Assembly (NCBI GenBank): GCA_030625685.1
Contig: DAOUQJ010000004.1
Location: 99,596 to 163,595, forward strand
Length of the DNA: 64,000 nucleotides
Origin: Oscillospiraceae bacterium
GTDB lineage: Bacteria; Bacillota; Clostridia; Oscillospirales; Oscillospiraceae
Direction: 5' to 3'
The notes below the pieces were generated by a model. It ran no database searches and was not told the DNA's origin. It saw only the letters and a program-made list of their open reading frames with translations. Positions 27,630-36,602 of the stretch are shown piece after piece. The position numbers and the translations under genes are program-made. Each line of letters starts with the position of its first letter. The first letter of the stretch is position 1.

Positions 27630-28705
27630 AAAAAGATACCATATTTAATATTCTCATGCGAGCGTCTACCTTTCTCGTTGTCTCATTGCTCTTGCTTATC
27701 TTGACATTTGTTACGATACAAGGCATCGGAAAGTTTGATCTCCACTTTTTCACAGGTGAGTTTGATGACAAAACCTCCTATGTCTATGTAGAAACAGATG
27801 ACACTTTAGGCATTGAGACCAAACTCATGGAAGTAGAGGACAAAGCGTATCCGACCATCACCAAAATAAACACAGACTCTGCTGTCAAACAAGGGATTAT
27901 GAATAGCGAACTGTATCCTCTCAAAAAAGGAGATGTCATTTTAAAAGTTGACAGCACCAGTACAGAGGATATCGCCGATGTAGAAACCATCCCTTTAGAA
28001 AGTGACAACGTTCGTCTCAAAGTGTTAAGACCTGGAGAAGGCATCTTCCCACTCATGGTCAATACCCTGCTTGTCATTGTCTTTTCCCTCTTAATTTCTC
28101 TACCAATATCCATCATGAGTGCCATCTATTTATCCGAATACGCCAAACCTTCACGGCTACTGTCTATCATTCGCTTTTCCATCTCTTGTTTGGCGGGTGT
28201 TCCCTCCATCATTTATGGACTATTTGGTATGCTTCTGTTTGTTACAGTCATGCGTTTTGGCTATTCCATCTTAGCGGGGAGCTTCACACTTTCTATCGTA
28301 CTTCTCCCAACACTCATTACCCAAGCGGAAGAGAGCTTAAAGCGCGTGCCAAATACATTGAGAGAAGGCTCGCTGGCGCTCGGTGCTAGCAAATTGCGCA
28401 CCATATCTAAAGTGGTGCTTCCCAACAGCATCAGCGGTATTGTCGTTGGCATATTGCTGAGCATCGGGCGTATCATTGGCGAAAGTGCAGCGCTCTTACT
28501 CACAGCAGGTACCGTTGGTGCCATTCCAGAAAGTGTATTCCAAAGTGGCAGTACCCTCACCGTGAAAGCATACACGGTAGTCAAAGAAAGTGGCGATATT
28601 GCCCTTGGCTGTGCGATGGGTCTTGTCACCATCCTAATGGTCATTATTATCAATATGTTAGTGAAGTTTACCGAGCGTTTTGACAAGATGAAGGAGAGTG
28701 TGTAA
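27626..28705 (+). CDS. pstA: Phosphate ABC transporter permease PstA with inserted PDZ-like domain
   Basis: The second permease subunit. The membrane core is standard: TM1 about residues 13-33, and helices from 142 onward, with the EAA loop [15 protein letters not shown] and [17 protein letters not shown]. At 359 residues it is longer than usual for PstA. The extra segment lies in the external loop after TM1, about residues 60-138, and reads like a PDZ domain ([43 protein letters not shown]). The frame is continuous and coupled to pstC by ATGA, so a mis-assembly is unlikely. Confidence 0.92.
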   Translation: MKKDTIFNILMRASTFLVVSLLLLILTFVTIQGIGKFDLHFFTGEFDDKTSYVYVETDDTLGIETKLMEVEDKAYPTITKINTDSAVKQGIMNSELYPLKKGDVILKVDSTSTEDIADVETIPLESDNVRLKVLRPGEGIFPLMVNTLLVIVFSLLISLPISIMSAIYLSEYAKPSRLLSIIRFSISCLAGVPSIIYGLFGMLLFVTVMRFGYSILAGSFTLSIVLLPTLITQAEESLKRVPNTLREGSLALGASKLRTISKVVLPNSISGIVVGILLSIGRIIGESAALLLTAGTVGAIPESVFQSGSTLTVKAYTVVKESGDIALGCAMGLVTILMVIIINMLVKFTERFDKMKESV

Positions 28706-28707
28706 AA

Positions 28708-29463
28708 TTGAACAAAGATAAAATGATCATCAAAGACTTGAGTTTTTATTATGGCTCAACCAAGGCCCTACACAACATCAATCTGAGCATCAAAGAAAAT
28801 GAGGTCATTGCGTTCATTGGCCCTTCTGGTTGTGGCAAATCCACTTTTTTGAGAAATCTCAATCGCATGAATGACTTGATTGCAGACACCAAAGTGGAAG
28901 GAGAAATCTTCCTCGACGCTCATAATATCCGCACGGATATTGATGTCATTGATCTGCGCACCCGAGTGGGTATGGTGTTTCAAAAACCCAATCCCTTTCC
29001 CATGAGCATCTACGAAAATGTAGTCTACGGGCCAAAGGCAAAGGGCATCAAAGAGAAAAGCAAACTTGATGAAATCGTAGAAAACAGCCTCAAAGGCGCG
29101 GCACTCTGGGATGAAGTGAAAGACAATTTAGACAAAAATGGCCTTTCCCTCTCAGGCGGACAGCAACAAAGACTCTGCATTGCAAGAGCGCTTGCCGTGA
29201 ATCCTGAAGTGCTCCTCATGGATGAGCCAACCTCAGCGCTTGACCCCATATCCACCCTCAAAATTGAAGATCTGATTTCAAAACTTAAAAAGAATTACAC
29301 CATTGCCATTGTTACACATAACATGCAACAAGGTGCAAGGGTATCTGACCGAACTGCTTTTTTCCTGAGCGGAGAAGTCATTGAATGCGATGAAACCGAT
29401 AAAATCTTCTCCAATCCTAGCGACCAACGTACCGAAGATTACATCACCGGAAAGTATAGTTAG
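28708..29463 (+). CDS. pstB: Phosphate ABC transporter ATPase PstB
   Basis: The ATPase of the importer, 251 residues. Walker A is GPSGCGKST, the signature LSGGQQQR, Walker [13 protein letters not shown], and the H-loop is VTHNMQQ. The start is taken as TTG 28708, with AAGGAG 11 bases upstream; ATG 28723 is an alternative with poorer spacing. Confidence 0.95.
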   Translation: MNKDKMIIKDLSFYYGSTKALHNINLSIKENEVIAFIGPSGCGKSTFLRNLNRMNDLIADTKVEGEIFLDAHNIRTDIDVIDLRTRVGMVFQKPNPFPMSIYENVVYGPKAKGIKEKSKLDEIVENSLKGAALWDEVKDNLDKNGLSLSGGQQQRLCIARALAVNPEVLLMDEPTSALDPISTLKIEDLISKLKKNYTIAIVTHNMQQGARVSDRTAFFLSGEVIECDETDKIFSNPSDQRTEDYITGKYS

Positions 29464-29476
29464 GAGGTAACTTTAT

Positions 29477-30124
29477 ATGCCAGAAAGAATTGTTATGACA
29501 GAGTCAATGGACTCGATTCACCAATCCCTTGCTAGAATGACAGCCCTCGTTTCATCTTCTATGGAAAAGATGACCATTGCACTAGCTAACAAAGATCATG
29601 TGCTTGCAAACGAAGTCATTGCACTGGATGAACAAATTGACGCAATGGAACTCAAAATTGAAAAGGACTGCATCGTCCTCATTGCAAGACATCAGCCCAT
29701 CGCCTCTGACTTGCGTGAAGTTACCTCTGTGCTCAAAGTCATTACTGACCTTGAACGCGTGGGAGATTTGTGCGAAGATATCTGCAAGTATATCCTGCTA
29801 TTTGAAAATGAAGAGTATTTCAAACCGCTTGTTGATCTGCCCAACATGGCAGAAAGCTGTAAAAATATGATCAATCTGTCCATCACAAGTTTCATCACCA
29901 AAGATTTGGAGCTTGCCCGTGAGGCGCTCAACATTCATGACAAAATTCGTGAAATCTATGTTGCCATCAAAGATGAACTCATTGGCATCATGGAACAAAA
30001 CGGAAAACTTGTCCGTCAGGGCACGTATTTCATACTCATCAGCAAATATCTAGAGCGTATTTCTGCACACTCTGAAAACATCGCCGAATGGATCATTTAT
30101 AACGTCACAGGGAGTCACTTATGA
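29477..30124 (+). CDS. phoU: Phosphate-signalling regulator PhoU
   Basis: A 215-residue all-helical protein made of two PhoU repeats (RHQPIASDLREVTSVLKVITDLERVGDLCEDI in the first; similar helices in the second with a metal-binding E/D pattern). It links Pst transport activity to the PhoR kinase. TAGGAGG precedes the ATG, and its stop overlaps phoP by 4 bases. Confidence 0.94.
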   Translation: MPERIVMTESMDSIHQSLARMTALVSSSMEKMTIALANKDHVLANEVIALDEQIDAMELKIEKDCIVLIARHQPIASDLREVTSVLKVITDLERVGDLCEDICKYILLFENEEYFKPLVDLPNMAESCKNMINLSITSFITKDLELAREALNIHDKIREIYVAIKDELIGIMEQNGKLVRQGTYFILISKYLERISAHSENIAEWIIYNVTGSHL

Positions 30125-30795
30125 AAAAAATTCTCGTGGTGGAAGATGAAATCCATCTATCCGAACTCATCAAATATAATCTGCACATTTCTGGCTATGA
30201 TGTCACAACCAGTTTTGATGGACAAGATGCCCTCAATCAAATCAAGACGAATCACTTTGATTTGATTCTTTTGGATGTCATGCTGCCATTTCTCGATGGC
30301 TTTTCTCTGCTCAAATATATCAAAAGCAGTGAAGAGCTCAAACACATCCCTGTCATCATGCTCACCGCCAAAAACACGGAAAGTGACATCGTGTTAGGTC
30401 TCGAAAGTGGAGCGATTGACTACATCCCCAAACCCTTCAATGTTGGTGAACTGCTCGCGCGTGTCAAACTGCGCATCCAAGACAATGCCCCCACTACAGC
30501 AAACACCATTGAGTGGGAGGACGTCATCATCGACAAAGAGCGTCACACTGTCACCAAACATGGCGAGAAAATTCAGCTCACGAACAAAGAATTTGACATG
30601 CTCGTCTATCTCATGGAACATGAAGGAAAAGTATACACCAGAGATGAACTGCTCAGTCACATTTGGGGCTATGACTATTACGGTGGCACACGAACCGTTG
30701 ACGTGCATATCCGCAGTCTCAGAAAAAAAGTGGTGGGTCATCACATCACCACCATCATAGGAGTGGGGTATAAATTTGAAACGGTCATTGATTAG
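30121..30795 (+). CDS. phoP: OmpR-family phosphate response regulator
   Basis: A 224-residue regulator. The receiver domain has E8/D9, phospho-acceptor Asp52 (LILLDVMLP), and PKPF. The C-terminal winged helix (TNKEFDMLVYLMEHEGKVYTR, then RTVDVHIRSLRKKV) is typical of PhoB/PhoP. Its position directly after phoU and before the kinase supports control of the phosphate genes. The B. subtilis name phoP is used; phoB would be equally apt. Confidence 0.92.
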   Translation: MKKILVVEDEIHLSELIKYNLHISGYDVTTSFDGQDALNQIKTNHFDLILLDVMLPFLDGFSLLKYIKSSEELKHIPVIMLTAKNTESDIVLGLESGAIDYIPKPFNVGELLARVKLRIQDNAPTTANTIEWEDVIIDKERHTVTKHGEKIQLTNKEFDMLVYLMEHEGKVYTRDELLSHIWGYDYYGGTRTVDVHIRSLRKKVVGHHITTIIGVGYKFETVID

Positions 30796-32524
30796 ATCCT
30801 ATCTGCTTTCCATTCTCATTCTCTTACTGGTGTTTTCCGCTGTTGCCTATCACTACACAAAGACGGCAATTGAACATCAGACCTACGACCAGCTTGTCAG
30901 CGATCTGCATGGTTTTGACCTCTATCTATCCGAACATGAAGAGAAAGACATTGACACCTTGTGTCACAGCTATGGTGCCATTACCCTCATGCGCATCACC
31001 GCCATTGCAGAAGATGGCACTGTTTTAGGCGATAGCCAAAATAACAAAGATGTCATGACCAACCATAAAAATCGCCCTGAAGTCATCGAGGCAAAAGATG
31101 GTGGCATTGGATACTCCAAGCGATACTCCAACACAGAAAAAACTGACTACATCTATACCGCCAAACTGACAGCATTTCAAAACGCACCGCTCATCATTCG
31201 CACCTCGAATTCTGTTAGTATGAGCAATGACTTTTTGACTGCCATCATCCTTGGTCTTATTGTTTCTCTTGTTATTGCGCTTGCCCTTTCACTTGTCTCC
31301 GTGTTTCGATTTACCAAGGTGCTGACAAAGCCGATTCAAGAAATTAGACAGCAGGCAAAGCAAATTGCAGAGGGAGATTATGGCATCAAGGTATATACCA
31401 AAAGCTATGACGAGGTCACAAGTCTTTCCACTTCCATCAATAAAATGTCTATGGCACTACAATCCTCTTTTGATAGCTTATCTCTACAAAATGCACAAAT
31501 GGAAACCATTTTGCAAAACCTCGAAACTGGCATTATGGTTACCGATATGGACGGCAACATCAAATATGCCAACGACACTTTTTATCACGTATTGGAGCGC
31601 AAAAAAACAAATCGCCAATACAACATCTATGATTTTCTGTTCGACAATGTGATTTTTGAATTACTGGACGAACTCAAAGAGCATGGTGGTACTGTATCAA
31701 AAGAAAATGTAGAGTTTTTGGGCGGAAAATACCGCAGCTATGAAACAACCTATATCACTAGTGAAGAAGGACTCAAAGGCATTTTGCTCATCGTCCGTGA
31801 TGTGACCAATTTAAACCATCTCGAAAAACTCCGTAGTGAATTTGTCTCAAACGTCACACATGAACTCAAAACGCCCATCACCTCCATCTACGGATTTGCC
31901 CAAACACTACTGTCTGGCGCATATCGAGATGAAACGGTGGCAAAGAAGTTTCTCACCATCATCGAAAGTGAAAGTAGCCGTCTCAATCACCTCGTTGATG
32001 ACATCCTTACCATTCAAACTTATGAACATGAGAAGACGCCGAAACACCTAAGCGTTGATGTACTCGCGGTCGCCAAAGAGTGCATTGAAATTGTACGCTA
32101 TACTGTGAAAGATGATGTGACACTCTCGCTTTCCTTTGATGAAGAGAGCGACTATATCGTCTTGGCAACACCAGACAAAATCAAACAGATTCTACTCAAT
32201 CTGCTCAGCAATTCCATCAAGTTCACGTCTCATGGGAGCGTGACCTTGCAATTGGAACACAAGGAAGAGAGCATTGTCATATCGGTCATGGACACTGGGA
32301 TCGGCATTGATAAAAACCACCACAAACGACTCTTTGAACGGTTTTATCGTGTAGATGCGCATAGAAGCCGTGAAGAAGGTGGAACAGGGCTTGGGCTGTC
32401 CATTGTGAAACACATTGTGCTCTCCCTCGGTGGCAACATCGCTCTTGAGAGCAAACCAAATTTAGGAACCACCATTTCCATTACACTTCCTAAATATCCT
32501 TCTTCTCAACCCATAGAATACTGA
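30776..32524 (+). CDS. phoR: Phosphate sensor histidine kinase PhoR
   Basis: A membrane kinase of 582 residues. TM1 is at about 9-25 and TM2 about 158-178, flanking an extracytoplasmic domain. HAMP, PAS (about 240-340; ILQNLETGIMVTDMDGN), then HisKA with H-box SNVTHELKTPITSIYG and a HATPase_c end (DTGIGID, GGTGLGLSIVKHI). The start is TTG 30776 inside the phoP 3' end, with GGAGTGGGG upstream. Confidence 0.92.
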   Translation: MKRSLIRSYLLSILILLLVFSAVAYHYTKTAIEHQTYDQLVSDLHGFDLYLSEHEEKDIDTLCHSYGAITLMRITAIAEDGTVLGDSQNNKDVMTNHKNRPEVIEAKDGGIGYSKRYSNTEKTDYIYTAKLTAFQNAPLIIRTSNSVSMSNDFLTAIILGLIVSLVIALALSLVSVFRFTKVLTKPIQEIRQQAKQIAEGDYGIKVYTKSYDEVTSLSTSINKMSMALQSSFDSLSLQNAQMETILQNLETGIMVTDMDGNIKYANDTFYHVLERKKTNRQYNIYDFLFDNVIFELLDELKEHGGTVSKENVEFLGGKYRSYETTYITSEEGLKGILLIVRDVTNLNHLEKLRSEFVSNVTHELKTPITSIYGFAQTLLSGAYRDETVAKKFLTIIESESSRLNHLVDDILTIQTYEHEKTPKHLSVDVLAVAKECIEIVRYTVKDDVTLSLSFDEESDYIVLATPDKIKQILLNLLSNSIKFTSHGSVTLQLEHKEESIVISVMDTGIGIDKNHHKRLFERFYRVDAHRSREEGGTGLGLSIVKHIVLSLGGNIALESKPNLGTTISITLPKYPSSQPIEY

Positions 32525-32527
32525 CAT

Positions 32528-32570
32528 AAACGCAGTAGCGCAAAACAAACGATGCGCTACTGCGTTTTTC
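32528..32570 (+). terminator. Terminator of the pst-pho operon
   Basis: A long perfect stem (AAACGCAGTAGCGC / GCGCTACTGCGTTT) followed by T residues. Confidence 0.9.
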
Positions 32571-32585
32571 TGCCTTTGTCTAGTC

Positions 32586-32614
32586 TTGCAATTTTACATT
32601 TTTTCCTCTAGAAT
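32586..32614 (+). promoter_or_regulatory. Sigma-A promoter of comEC-holA-rnmV
   Basis: TTGCAA at 32586-32591, a 17-base spacer and TAGAAT at 32609-32614. This occupies the 5' part of the longest comEC reading frame, so translation cannot start there. Confidence 0.55.
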
Positions 32615-32669
32615 GATTGAAGTGACTGTCAAAATTATACAAATTACTCCTATTCTTCTGGAGGACTTT

Positions 32670-34907
32670 ATGCCTGTCTTTTTACTGATTGCCCCTTTTT
32701 TATGTCTAGCCTCTTTCCTGAGCTTATACTGTTCTAACATTTTGGGTTTCGCTATTGGCATCTCCTTACTTCCATTTCTATTCTTCTTCAAACAGAGGAA
32801 AATGCCACGCGTTTCCCTCTGTCTTTTCGCGCTTTCTTTTGGATTTTTATGGTCTAGCCTATATACCACCTTCTATTTTGCACCAGCGGAAAAGCTCATG
32901 TATGAAACCATTAAAATGGAAGCCACTGTGAAAGACTTTCCTATGAAAACACAATATGGCTACTTTGTCTCAGCAAACGGTGGAACAAAAGATGGTCCCG
33001 CCTTTCCAATGACCCTTGCTCTATCCAATGACTTTTCTGACCTCAAACCTGGGGACAAGGTCACCGCCATTTCATATGTAAAACCAGCAGACCAAAATGA
33101 CGAGATCCCCTTTTATTATCGAGCCAAGCATATCTATCTATTTGCCAAACCCTATGGTGAAATCACTGTGCAAAAAGCCGAAGGTGTTTCGCCGATTTAC
33201 TATCCCAAATACGTGGCAAACTATCTCAAAAACACAGCCAGCACACTATATGAAACTGACAGTGATGCGCTCATCACAGCCTTACTTACAGGTGACCGAT
33301 CGAAACTATCTGACTCTGATTTACATGCGTTTTCAAGAGCAGGTCTCTCCCATGTCATCGCCATTTCTGGCATGCACATTGGTGTGTTATCTGGTTTATT
33401 TGTCTTTCTCTTTGGAACTTCAGGCCGAAGAAATATCATACTCCATCTACTGCTTCTATTCTTTTTTGTCTGTATGACAGGAGCAGGGGCTGGCACCGTG
33501 CGCGCATTTATCCTCTCTGCCATCACCCTCTCTGCCCCTCTGTTTTATCGAAAGCCTCATCCACTTAATTCACTGGGATTTGCCCTTTGTCTCATGCTCC
33601 TCATTAACCCTTATGCTGTTGCCAATGTCGGTTTGCAGTTTTCCTTTCTCGCAACCTTGGGTATTTTCCTCGTAGCTCTGCCACTCTATGCACGCTTAAA
33701 ACTAATTGTACGTTCAAAACTCTATCGCTCTCTTTGCTCCATCCTTGCTGTCAGTTTTGGCGCGCTACTATTCACCTTGCCACTATCGGCCTATTATTTT
33801 CAGACCGTCTCTTTCATTGCTCCACTATCAAACCTCTTGACGCTTTGGTCTATCACACTTTGCTTCGTCTTAGGCCTTTTGTCAATTCTACTATATTCGG
33901 TTTTTCCAATTCTGGCTGTGCCCATTGTCTTTCTCACAGAACACATCTCTAGCTTTTTCTTTTGGTTCACGCGTGCACTCGAGCGCATTCCACTGCTGTC
34001 TTTTCCCTTTCCTTCGGTTTATTTTATCTTATACTTTTCTATTTTTTATGGTATGATTGTACTATGGTATAGAGGCGCGAGAAAGGGATATCGCTATACG
34101 CTCATCCCCACATGCGCACTTGTCTTATGCTTTTGTATTTTTATACTGCTGTCTAATCTCAGTGTATCGACAAAACCACTCGGTTTACATGTATTAAATG
34201 TTGGACAAGGGCAATCACTACTTCTGACATCCAACCGCACGCGCGCCCTCATTGATTGTGGTGGAGACAAAACAGCTGGACACACAGCCGCCGACTATCT
34301 ACAAAGCTTGGGCTATACCAATGTTTCTATGGTTGTGCTCACACATTACCACGCTGACCACATGAATGGTTTGGCTGATTTTTGCCGTCGCATCTCGGTA
34401 GGTTCTTTTGTTCTACCTGACACAAAATTTGACAGTGAAAGCCACAAACAGGTAACAAACCTGGCTGAAACGTATGATATTCCAATTATCTATCTTCATG
34501 AAGCCACAGACTTCACGCTGGGAGACGCGACTTTAAGAGTCTACCCACCTGTCAACAAGATAGATGAAAACGAAGCAGGGCTTTGCATGCTTTATAGTCT
34601 CAACGACTGGGATGCACTCATCACTGGCGACATTGGCAAAGAAACAGAGCTCTCTCTTTTAAAACACTATGACGTGCCTAATATTGAACTGCTTGTTTTA
34701 GGCCATCACGGCTCTGCTTCCTCAACTTCCTCTGAGTTTCTTGAAGCCGTCACACCTGAAACTGCCGTTGCCTCTGTTGGAAAGGGCAATAGATACGGTC
34801 ACCCTGCCGAAGAAGTTCTTCAAAAACTAGATAACTATAACATTCCACTCTATCGTACTGATACCATGCACACGCTGACATTTTTCATCCATCCAAAGGA
34901 GTCGTAA
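32670..34907 (+). CDS. comEC: ComEC/Rec2-family DNA uptake channel protein
   Basis: The putative inner-membrane DNA channel of natural transformation, 745 residues. An N-terminal DUF4131 region, a multi-helix competence domain (about residues 195-460; VIAISGMHIGVLSGL, GAGAGTVRAF) and a C-terminal metallo-beta-lactamase domain with HYHADHMNG and LGHHGSASS. I start at ATG 32670, 5 bases after GGAGGA. It heads an operon with holA and rnmV. Other late competence genes are not in this window. Confidence 0.9.
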   Translation: MPVFLLIAPFLCLASFLSLYCSNILGFAIGISLLPFLFFFKQRKMPRVSLCLFALSFGFLWSSLYTTFYFAPAEKLMYETIKMEATVKDFPMKTQYGYFVSANGGTKDGPAFPMTLALSNDFSDLKPGDKVTAISYVKPADQNDEIPFYYRAKHIYLFAKPYGEITVQKAEGVSPIYYPKYVANYLKNTASTLYETDSDALITALLTGDRSKLSDSDLHAFSRAGLSHVIAISGMHIGVLSGLFVFLFGTSGRRNIILHLLLLFFFVCMTGAGAGTVRAFILSAITLSAPLFYRKPHPLNSLGFALCLMLLINPYAVANVGLQFSFLATLGIFLVALPLYARLKLIVRSKLYRSLCSILAVSFGALLFTLPLSAYYFQTVSFIAPLSNLLTLWSITLCFVLGLLSILLYSVFPILAVPIVFLTEHISSFFFWFTRALERIPLLSFPFPSVYFILYFSIFYGMIVLWYRGARKGYRYTLIPTCALVLCFCIFILLSNLSVSTKPLGLHVLNVGQGQSLLLTSNRTRALIDCGGDKTAGHTAADYLQSLGYTNVSMVVLTHYHADHMNGLADFCRRISVGSFVLPDTKFDSESHKQVTNLAETYDIPIIYLHEATDFTLGDATLRVYPPVNKIDENEAGLCMLYSLNDWDALITGDIGKETELSLLKHYDVPNIELLVLGHHGSASSTSSEFLEAVTPETAVASVGKGNRYGHPAEEVLQKLDNYNIPLYRTDTMHTLTFFIHPKES

Positions 34908-34912
34908 CCCCA

Positions 34913-35971
34913 ATGGCAATCAAAGATAAATCCGCAGACACTGCTGCGTTTAAAAAACTCAAAAAAGATATTAAAGAAGAGTCCATTCAAAAGCTATACA
35001 TCTTTCACGGTGTAGAGCATTATTTGCGCGACCATTATTTAGAGCAAATCAAACAGAAACTGTTGCCAGATGGTATGGAACACTTCAATTTTCACACCCT
35101 CACAGAAAAGACGTTTAGTCTCAATAAACTTTCTGAACTGGTGGATGGTTTGCCTATGATGAGTGCACGCACCGTCATCGTCGTTTCTGACGTGGATCTC
35201 TTCAAACTCAACGAAGATGGACGCCGCACCATCAGTGAGTTATTTGAAACACTGCCTGACTATGTCTGTCTCATCTTCTTGTATGACCTCATTGATTACA
35301 AAAGTGACGGGCGCATCAAAAAACTTGCCTCAGCAATCAAAACCCATGCCCAAGTGGTGAATTTTGCTAGACAAAATGCCAATGACTTATCCGACTGGAT
35401 TGCCCGCAGATTCAAAGCACTCAACCACACCATTACTCGAGATGATGCGCAATATCTCATCTTTCTTTGTGGCGATCTCATGACGGGTCTCATTTCTGAA
35501 ATTGAAAAAATCGGTGCCTTTGCAACCAAAACGCAGGTGACACGCGCTGATATTGACACCGTTGCCATTCCGCAACTGGATGCTGTTGTCTTTCAAATGA
35601 CGGATGCTTTGGCAAAAAAAGATTTCCCCAAAACGTATGAAGTTCTCGGTGACCTATTGTCCATGCAAGAAGAGCCCATTATGATTTTGGCGGTTCTTGG
35701 CAAACACTTTCGTCAGCTTCTCACGGCACGCATCGCCTTTTCGAAAGGATTGGATGCACAATATCTCATGAAACTGTGGGAAATGCGCTCTTCTTATCCT
35801 GCACAAAAGATGATGTCCAACTGCAGGCATTATTCCATTGGGTGGTATCAAAAAGCCATTTTGCTCTGTATGGAAACCGACCTAGAAATCAAATCTGTGA
35901 TAGGACTTGATTCCAAAGACGCGCTCATCTCTCTGCTCGTCACTCTATCTGTGGAGGAAAAAGTCTCATGA
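34913..35971 (+). CDS. holA: DNA polymerase III subunit delta
   Basis: The clamp-loader delta subunit, 352 residues. An N-terminal AAA-like domain without a Walker A (KLYIFHGVEHYLRDHYLEQIK), the central KSDGRIKKLASAIK region, and a C-terminal helical domain (QEEPIMILAVLGKHFRQLL) match HolA. AAAGGAGT lies before the ATG, and it overlaps the next gene by 4 bases. Confidence 0.9.
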   Translation: MAIKDKSADTAAFKKLKKDIKEESIQKLYIFHGVEHYLRDHYLEQIKQKLLPDGMEHFNFHTLTEKTFSLNKLSELVDGLPMMSARTVIVVSDVDLFKLNEDGRRTISELFETLPDYVCLIFLYDLIDYKSDGRIKKLASAIKTHAQVVNFARQNANDLSDWIARRFKALNHTITRDDAQYLIFLCGDLMTGLISEIEKIGAFATKTQVTRADIDTVAIPQLDAVVFQMTDALAKKDFPKTYEVLGDLLSMQEEPIMILAVLGKHFRQLLTARIAFSKGLDAQYLMKLWEMRSSYPAQKMMSNCRHYSIGWYQKAILLCMETDLEIKSVIGLDSKDALISLLVTLSVEEKVS

Positions 35972-36573
35972 TACACATCAAAGAAGCCATCGTAGTAGAG
36001 GGCAAATACGACAAAAACACTCTGTCTCAACTCGTGGACACGCTCATCATTGAAACGCGAGGCTTTGCCATTTTCAAAGACAAAGAGAAAATCGCGATGC
36101 TCCGCAGTTTAGCAGATAAACGAGGCATCATTGTCCTCACCGACAGCGATGGGGCAGGGCTACTCATTCGCAATCACATCAAATCAGCGTTAGGCACTGA
36201 CAACGTCAAGCACGCCTATATTCCTCCCATCCATGGAAAGGAAAAGCGCAAAAAACACTGGGGAAAAGAAGAGCGCCTTGGTGTAGAGGGCATGACACAA
36301 GAAGTTCTTGTCTTTGCACTGCGACGTTCTGGCGCTACTTTTTTAAGTGAAGAGGAAATTCTCCCCAAGGCAGAACTGACCAAAACAGATTTGTTTGTCT
36401 TGGGACTATCTGGTGGCGAGAACAGCGCCACTTTGCGCAAAGCGCTTTTGGAAAAACTCCACTTGCCAGAATATATCACCGCCAATTCCCTACTGCCCAT
36501 ACTCAACGCACTCTATACTAAAGAGGAACTGCTGTCCGAAATTGAAACAATCAAAAACAGAGAGGCACTTTAA
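35968..36573 (+). CDS. rnmV: Ribonuclease M5 (5S rRNA maturation)
   Basis: A Toprim-domain nuclease of 201 residues that matures 5S rRNA in Firmicutes. Toprim motifs are IKEAIVVEGKYDK (catalytic Glu) and VLTDSDGAG (DxD). The C-terminal half matches the DUF4093 extension. Immediate coupling to holA (ATGA overlap) is the only context. Confidence 0.87.
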   Translation: MIHIKEAIVVEGKYDKNTLSQLVDTLIIETRGFAIFKDKEKIAMLRSLADKRGIIVLTDSDGAGLLIRNHIKSALGTDNVKHAYIPPIHGKEKRKKHWGKEERLGVEGMTQEVLVFALRRSGATFLSEEEILPKAELTKTDLFVLGLSGGENSATLRKALLEKLHLPEYITANSLLPILNALYTKEELLSEIETIKNREAL

Positions 36574-36590
36574 GTTGCCTCTCTGTTTTT
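36553..36590. terminator. Bidirectional terminator between rnmV and clpB
   Basis: AAAAACAGAGAGGCA pairs with TGCCTCTCTGTTTTT. It overlaps the rnmV stop and serves the convergent clpB as well. Confidence 0.88.
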
Positions 36591-36602
36591 CATTTTTCTT
36601 TA

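Noticed and set aside
32586..32669. N-terminal 28-codon extension of comEC
   Set aside because: It coincides with a good promoter (TTGCAA-17-TAGAAT); the ATG at 32670 has GGAGGA at the right distance.
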